Shown here: positions 57,212 to 64,000 of the stretch, one piece after another | Layout of the letters: every line of letters begins with the position of its first letter | Position numbering within the stretch: the first letter of the stretch is position 1 | Assembly: GCA_035578175.1 (NCBI GenBank) | Contig: JAQMRL010000003.1 | Span: 103,838,969 to 103,902,968 of the forward strand | DNA from: Catonia carolina | Lineage: Eukaryota > Arthropoda > Insecta > Hemiptera > Achilidae | DNA length: 64,000 bases | Reading direction: 5' to 3' | The notes under the pieces: model-generated | The model's database searches: none | The model's input: the letters and a program-made list of their open reading frames with translations, nothing else | What the model was told of the DNA's origin: nothing | Program-made: the position numbers and the translations under genes

Positions 57212-57960
57212 CGAAGACTGTCTACACTGTAACATATTTCTTCCTGTTAACAGAATACCATACTCACTATTGTAAATATATTTTTATAAAATATGGTTGC
57301 GTCATTATATGGTATGTTGGGGAAAAATACGAGTTAATGAATTTTTACCAATAGTTTTATCTAGTCGTCTTACTGTCATGCTATCTAAATACTACTGTAT
57401 TTATAAAAAAAAAATACGCGTCACTTATCGATTTACATAAGTATGTTATTATGAATCGGTGTGAAGTCGTGTAATTAGAAATATGATGTAATATTTTGTA
57501 GTTCATTATTTTCAAGGTAAATTGTACCGTAGAGTGTCTCATTTCTGGCCGTTCACATGATTTTGTATCCTTTTTATGTAAATCGCATCCAAGAGACTCA
57601 TAAAGGGAATATCAGACATGCTAAGTGCCTCCCTGATGCACTATTCTTCCTGTTATGTTTTTATTGCTTTACAATTATTTATGTTTATATCTTTTGTAAG
57701 GACGTCAGGTTTAATTATTTATTAACGTAAATGGTCTCGTAGCTTTCTCTTTAAGAGAACTTCGTAAATGGTAATTCATACGGATCGGTAATCTTTCAAC
57801 CCAGCTACATAGAAAATATTTTGACCTTATAATATGCCTTCTCATTCTGAAGGAGTATAAACATTTTAATTGTTTAAATTAATAAATTAAAATTATCTTA
57901 GTATACTGTATAAATGTTAATTTAAATTAATTTCTCCCTAATTGTTTCTACCTTATTAAG
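57212..57960. other. AT-rich stretch, nothing seen
   Basis: No gene or repeat recognised. Confidence 0.5.
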
Positions 57961-57962
57961 TA

Positions 57963-58656
57963 CAGTACAAGCTCGCTAATCCGAACTATTAAAAACCGCG
58001 AGTGTTCGGATTAGTAAATTTGTGTCTAAAATGCAATATCATGTTTAAAATGAGTAAAATACAAATTGTTTATGTTGGAATAAACTAATTTAATAATAAA
58101 ATACGTACAATAGACTAACGTTACTTGTTTTTTCCACAAAAAAGTTACATTAAAAGAAATTAATTAACAATTTAAAAAAAAATTAAATACAATATATACG
58201 GTAAGTTAATTAAAATATGTGCAGTTGTTTATGCTGGAATAACCTAATTAAGTAATAAAATACGTACTCGCTAACCTTTATTTTTTCACAAAATTATCAC
58301 GTATTTTCTTCTTGGAAGCCAAACTTTTGTCAAGTGCTTCGTCTCGAAGCTGCATAAGCAATAATATTTTATGAAACGGCTTGTCGGTTTCCTTAGCTCA
58401 TTCTATACACTTATTAAAACTTGCAACTGCCATTTCATGGTTTATTTTATTTTCCGGTAATTTTTTTATCATCGTCATCATCAACATCATTCTGCAGAGT
58501 TATATTTACGATTTCAGCGATTGATTACCATATCAAGACATTCAAAATATAATCGTACCATAGGAAACCAATGTCGCTATCTAAAAACAGATTTTTTTTT
58601 ATTAGTTCGGATTACTGGAGGGTTGGGATTTAAGAAGTTCGGATTTAAGAGTGCTG
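57963..58656 (-). mobile_element. Tigger/pogo-like element remnant
   Basis: Left end CAGTACAAGCTCGCTAATCC with GAACT, right end the complement of CAGCACTCTTAAATCCGAACT. TA flanks both sides (57961-57962 and 58657-58658). The terminal TCCGAACT motif is usual for pogo/Tigger elements. On the minus strand 58290-58480 gives broken acidic text with DVDDDDDKK and then CIEW, ETDKPFHKILLLMQLRDEALDKS, like the C-terminal end of a Tigger transposase. The DDE core is missing. Confidence 0.88.
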
Positions 58657-58658
58657 TA

Positions 58659-60520
58659 AAAATAAATAATTATTAAATTACATCGGTCATCATTTATTCA
58701 AATGAATTTATAAATTTTCGGGTTCAAACCGGCTTTTGATGTTGACTGATTAAAGAACATATTCTGATGTTATTTTAATTTTCACTACACATTATCGTTT
58801 ACGAATTGAACCACAAATTCATTAGAATTTTTTTAGAAACATTGTCTGTTTGACTATGACCCTCACAGTATCTGTTGGCGGTCGGTGACATTATTTTGAT
58901 CTTTTGCCAGAAAATCAAAATTTAAGCACTTAGGTGGTGGCCAGCTACATAGAACTTACTACTCTGAATGTTATTTATACATTAGGCCTAGCCCTATATG
59001 TCTGTCTCTTTTTGTATACATTTTGGGTTGTATCCAAAATTATCTATTCAAAATCGTTCGCCTACGTGTTGCTTTATTTACGGAATCAAACTGAACCTTT
59101 AGATCTCTCGTTTTAATTCATATTCTTCTCAATTCTTTCTCTTGCGTTGTCATTTTACTTTCTGTACATTACTGTTGGGTTACATTTTTTCCTATTTCTG
59201 TTTTTGGCATTTTAATACTGTACTTGTGATTTAATACTAGATTTTAATACTGTACTTGTGATTTTTGACGTATCATTTTCTAATATTGTCAATAGTAAGC
59301 TACCTAAAATGAAGTTAAGAATCTTTCTTCACTACACATTTTTGTAATTTTTGAATTTTTCCGTACGATTTTTTTCTTTTCTTCAAATGTCTTATTATTA
59401 ATGGACGTTGGCAATAAGTATGGTCCATCTAGTTTTGCTTTGCAGGTCAGAAAAAGGTCCTTTAGAAGGTTTTGAGCCAGGATGTTTGTCTTCGGTCAGA
59501 ATCTCATCTCCGATTTTTCGTTGCTTATTCGTTTGCCCCCGATAACTCGTATTACCTCCCCTTCTCAAAATATGACAAAACTTAAAAGATAAATACTTTT
59601 TTTACAGTGCTCAAAATCGCTTCCTCTTTTTTCATTCTCCCCAATATTTTTTTAGTCTGTTTCATGGTGCATCCAGAAGACTTTGAGCACTCTTCGTTAA
59701 TACCTACCTGATTTCGTAAGCATCCGAGCGCCTATCAGTTTGAAAACATTATTTAAAGAACACTTTTATATTTTAAAGTTTAGATTGTAACTTAATTTAA
59801 TCAATTCTTCACACAACCTTTATTTCATATTTTTTACGGAGTAAACAGTTCGATTTTGTTTGACCACGACAATATGACATAAATATCTTCCAGTAAAGGC
59901 TAGCCGGTGATCATTTTTGTATATTTATGTTATTTATAAGATCTAGTTGCTTGCAGTAAAGAAATTGTAATATTTTGTAATCGGTTAGGTATTGTAATTA
60001 AGATTTTAAAATATATATTTTCTATTAATCGGTAATTTTTGGGTGTTTTATTTTTTTAGTGTATTTAGCTACAATTCATTTCATTTTTGATGTGTATGAT
60101 TATTTTTCCGATACGAGTCGTTACCTAAACAACACGGGTTTTTTAACTATTCATTAAGGTAGAAGTAGGATTCTAAAATAGGTTTAAATAATTTTATATC
60201 ATATTTCAAATATTACATAAAAATATTTAGCTGAATGAATTAAATTTATTAATTACTGCAACAACCTGAACTGTGTAAAAAATCGGTTGTCAGCAAATCT
60301 ATCACCGTATGTCAATAGATGTTGCTTACACAGAATTTTCTTCACATCACGCCACCTTGTATTTATAACCTGACTGGCTGATCGATTTATCATGTGTATC
60401 TGAATTTGACACATGCATTTTTTACCTTTTCAAATACATTCCAATCGTTATTGATAATATTTGTGTAACTTATTTTAACTTAAAATATGTAGTCCTATTG
60501 GGCGAGAATATAGGTTTCAT
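58659..60520. other. AT-rich stretch, nothing seen
   Basis: 1.9 kb without a gene. A small direct repeat, TTTTAATACTGTACTTGTGATTT, is found twice near 59208-59266 and may be a local duplication. The frame at 58934-59116 is AT-driven. Confidence 0.5.
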
Positions 60521-60913
60521 ATGTTGTTAAGGTCATCAGCCGAAAGGCTGGTTTGAATCTCTCGAGGATTTACTAAGTAGAACGTGGAGTGAGGTGGTTC
60601 ACCATTGCCTTCCTCACTGAGTGAAAAAGTATGCTTATCAGCATGCCAGGTCCTCCAAAAACCACCTACTTTGCACTCTGCAAATAACACCTTCACTTCA
60701 TTCACCAATGACGGGTCTGGATGTCTAATGAAATTCATTACTGTCAGAGGAGATAACTCTTACTAGTGTCTTTTACACCTCTACTTCTACAGTTCTTAAA
60801 TGCTTCAGTCTTATAATTGGCTGACCTTGTGATCAGAAACAGAACTATTTTTTTGTAGTCCTGGAAGTAGCAGATCGCAAATAATTTAACACTCCACCTG
60901 CCTGTTATAGGCC
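60521..60913 (-). mobile_element. SINE-A copy 12
   Basis: Plus reads GTTGTTAAGGTCATCAGCCG to CACCTGCCTGTTATAGGC. Nearly full length; TSD not resolved. Confidence 0.92.
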
Positions 60914-60975
60914 AAAATATTGATTTATGTGTTTCATTATAGATATGATTTCGTATAGTCACAGTGTTTTACTAT

Positions 60976-61262
60976 GTGGTTTGTCTAGTGGTAAATCGTC
61001 GCCGCGAATCAGCTGTTCAATAACTGATTTTCGGAGACGAAGGTTCCTTGGTTCAAATGCTAGTAAAGGTATTTTACTTTTTTAAGGATTTGTACACTAG
61101 ATAGTGGTTACCGTTTTACTTTGATGTAGAGGTTTATTTAACCATACTCTCAGGAATGGTCGGTCTGAGTCTGTACGAGACTACAACTGATTTACACGTC
61201 ATCTTTATCTCATGGGGTTAATTATAGTTCTTTAATTGAACATATTGCAAAGTACACACTTC
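60976..61262 (+). mobile_element. SINE-D copy 3
   Basis: Plus orientation: GTGGTTTGTCTAGTGGTAAA (A box), AATCAGCTGTTCAATAACTG (decayed palindrome), GGTTCAAATGCTAG (B box), then the family body to CTCATGGGGTTAATTA. Confidence 0.85.
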
Positions 61263-61267
61263 AGGTA

Positions 61268-61745
61268 ATAAAAAAATGTGGTGTGAAACACTAACATTTT
61301 TCTCATGCTATTGTAAATAGTAAAATATTACCTATGTTTAATCATTAGTAAACAGTGTAAAATGAAAACATAACCTCATTTTAATCATGAGTGAATGACG
61401 CTAAACTAGGCTCTCTAGAAGAAAATATTGAAATAAAAGTTTAGATTTTTTATTTTCTATGATTTTAATTCCATTTTTGAGAAAATCTCAAAAAGTGAAA
61501 AATGCCACGACTAAATTACTACTTCCGGTTGACCGATTTTGATGAAAACGTTCTTGTCAGATCCTCTTGTGGTACCTAACTTAAGTTTCAACTTTGTACA
61601 AAGTATCGTAAAAAACATGTTTTTTGGTTCAGGGGGCCTGAAATGGGTATTTCCGGTGAAAACTCGATTTCGAAAAATCGACATGAAAACAATACTTTCA
61701 TTCCCTATGTACTTAATATTTATTTAGGGCAATAGAAGGTAAAAA
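61268..61745 (-). mobile_element. F element copy 10, internally deleted
   Basis: 478 bp. Starts AAAAATGTGGTGTGAAACAC, ends GGGCAATAGAAGGTAAAA. Most of the middle of F is lost, along with the CA run. Confidence 0.88.
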
Positions 61746-62700
61746 GTAATTACCCAAAAATATTTTTTTTTTTAGAACTTACCAGGAACCCGTACTTTTG
61801 TTGTTCAAAAAATATGTTTAACAGTTTTTTCTACACGACTCATTTGCTAAAGTAGTGAGTATTTTCATATCTCTTCACCGGTTTTGATGAGACGTCATAA
61901 ATAAATGACAGTTTCAACTATATTAACTGATAATTTATATCTTGTACGTACAAGATGGATGAATCTTTTAATCAGTGATTCACTTCATTGTCTATTATTT
62001 ACTGTAATCAGCATTTTTCTGCCTGTGCAGTATTTGGCAAATTATTATTAATTATTTTAAATTATAAGTACTATATTAATTCTCCATTATCTGGTTATAT
62101 TTCTTGTGCGTAAAATCTAGATAAGCAACGTTTATTTAAATTTATGGTTTCTGAATCATAATAACCGTTTTCCCTTTTGTATATATATTATAGTGCCGAA
62201 CAATTTTTTTATATGGAATATTCCTAGACTGTTTGCTTACCATCATTAATGCAGACTAAATTAAGGTTTTCACGACAAGCTAACGTCTGAGGTTAAAGTG
62301 AATGTTTGATGAAGTGACTGGTTTTATAAAATAATAAAATCCTATTGTATTATTATTCGAATAGCCTATTTTAGAGGGCATGGTTAATCAACTTCATAGG
62401 CTATGCTTCTTTCATCTTTATTAAGTGGTGCTCCTTATCCTCTTGAGTTCATTTTCTTCCTCTTTTGCAGGTGGAGGTTTTCTTCTCTTGGAACTCAAAT
62501 TCCTGTATTGTTTTTTTTTTAAAGTTGCTCTATCTTTAATGGTTTCTGAGTCTGTCGAGTTGCTAACTAGATTTTTCTCTAAATTTCGTTAAACCACGTT
62601 ATCTTGTTTTTGTGAGTTTGAAGTAAGTTGAAAAGCTGCTTTATTAGTCTAGTGTTTTCCATCCATGTATTTTAGTATACAGTATTTTATTATTTTTATA
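61746..62700. other. AT-rich stretch, nothing seen
   Basis: No gene or repeat recognised. Confidence 0.5.
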
Positions 62701-63020
62701 TTTTACCCTAATATGTGTGTGTTCCAATCTGTTCAATTTTGAACTTTAAGAAACCCCATGCCGTGACCCAATGAAATGAGGATGATTTATTACGTCTTTT
62801 GCAGACTTATGCCAACCATTCCTGAGAATTATAATTAATTGAACCCCAACCATGAAAGTACACCGGTAACTGTGGTTACCGGTGTGTAAAGTTTTGTCTT
62901 AAATTCAAATCCGAAAAAAGTAAAAAAACTTTACTAGGATATGAACCACGGAACCTTCGTCTCCGAACATCAGCTAACAAGCGGCGACGATTTTGCCACT
63001 AGACCAACCCGTTGGGTTAG
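62701..63020 (-). mobile_element. SINE-D copy 4, diverged
   Basis: Minus strand: AACCCAACGGGTTGGTCTAG (A box), GATGTTCGGAGACGAAGG, then a diverged B box, then the family body. The internal palindrome is gone (CATCAGCTAACAAGCGG). Confidence 0.8.
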
Positions 63021-64000
63021 TAAACGTTATAGCAATACGTTCTTATTATGTACAGCGCGTTATTTAAAATTTCCATTTCACACATTATTTCATACAAAAT
63101 TGTATGAGGTTTACGATTTATATTCAATCTTCATTAGGTCAGTTTGTACTATAAAACTCACGTGTGAGCAATTTTATCTCCCAGTTAGAATCACCACATT
63201 TTGACTACTGGAGATATTTAGATAAATATATCTTACAGACATGGAATTTTTCATGTTGAGAATTATTTTACTTATCGCACTGTAAGATAATTTTGGTAAC
63301 ATCCTTAACAGTGAACCTTTAAAATATGACATTTTTGTGTCTTGAGAATAATATACTGTGGCAAATTTTTCGGGTTCATTTTTGTTCTTTTTGTGGACAT
63401 TGATGTCTTGTAGAAACCGGCTTTAAAATCAATTAGTACTTGTTTATGTTACTTAGATAAAATAGCTTTAACTACAGTACTGCCATTTATTAGTTTCCTT
63501 ATATTCATATCACGATGCGCAGTTTAGGCCATAACAGATTCAATCACGCTGATTACTTAATGGACGTTCACGTTAAATTCATAGAATACTGATGCGTCAA
63601 TGTCTGAGCTAGGTTTAAATGTCAATTATGTTGGAGTACCTCCTTCTGCTATTACTCCATCACCATATGAATTGAAAAGGCTGCCTGTTCTTGAAATTAC
63701 TCTATGTAATAGTGTAACTGCTCGATAATTTACGTACCAATTTTTTTTATTTCTCAGTGGTAGAAAAATGTTTTGTGATGTAGTGAACCCGAAATTCAAA
63801 ACAGATTTCTATGTACAGCAGCAGATTAACTGAATTTTGACTAGTGGCTGAATACTGCTTAGGCTTCGCTCCCCCACAAGTCTAGCCAATCATGTTCAGT
63901 CATTTCCGATTGTACTATACTAATACTAGTATTTTGTATAAAGTAGCCTACTAATACCTATTTTTGTTCCCGCATGCTACATTTGTCACGTACTAAAAAC
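63021..64000. other. AT-rich end of window, nothing seen
   Basis: No gene recognised. Confidence 0.5.

Noticed and set aside
1..64000. CRISPR arrays, bacterial operons, phage or integron features
   Set aside because: Composition, introns, SINEs and MITEs point to an arthropod nuclear genome; no spaced direct-repeat array was seen.

Overview
The window looks like a piece of a large, AT-rich, transposon-filled arthropod genome, most probably a hemimetabolous insect. The grounds are long introns, GT-AG splice sites, a MADF-type insect transcription-factor gene, several non-LTR retrotransposon families, tRNA-derived SINEs, Helitrons and many MITEs. There is no bacterial-style coding, rRNA, true tRNA or CRISPR array. 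The species cannot be named from the sequence.

Host genes are sparse. The best is a two-exon MADF-domain gene on the minus strand: exon 1 at 27292-27636, exon 2 at 20067-20564, both junctions in phase 0, about 280 residues. Its 6.7 kb intron is packed with repeats, including a TIR element that carries its own MADF remnant. Two short exons (42023-42178 and 51155-51292, plus strand) each begin with ATG just after an in-frame stop and end at a phase-0 GT donor. They could be alternative first exons of a gene whose body lies beyond 64 kb. A small plus-strand internal exon may sit at 2599-2642.

Repeats dominate. Family names are local to this report. SINE-A: about 390 bp, AAC-tailed, 12 copies, several with 10-11 bp target-site duplications (TSDs). 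SINE-B, SINE-C and SINE-D: tRNA-derived. F: a non-autonomous element of about 0.9 kb with ten copies, each full-length one carrying a GT microsatellite at the same place. E: a 436-476 bp MITE with 8 bp TSDs, three copies. LINEs: RT fragments at 1-905, 5122-6580, 23625-23985 and 33370-34128, a second family at 4265-5030 and 8284-8690, and C-terminal scraps at 17249-17461 and 19236-19745. DNA transposons: Harbinger-like (16250-16824, 20771-21497, 46435-47670), hAT-like (22849-23419, 25214-26103), mariner-like (43952-44759) and Tigger-like (57963-58656). Two head-to-tail Helitrons (35362-36841) are inserted in an F copy.

The insertions give a relative chronology: Helitron into F, SINE-A into a LINE, SINE-B into a LINE, SINE-B into SINE-C. 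No element here has an intact transposase or reverse transcriptase, so all the DNA transposons and LINEs seen are non-autonomous or dead copies.
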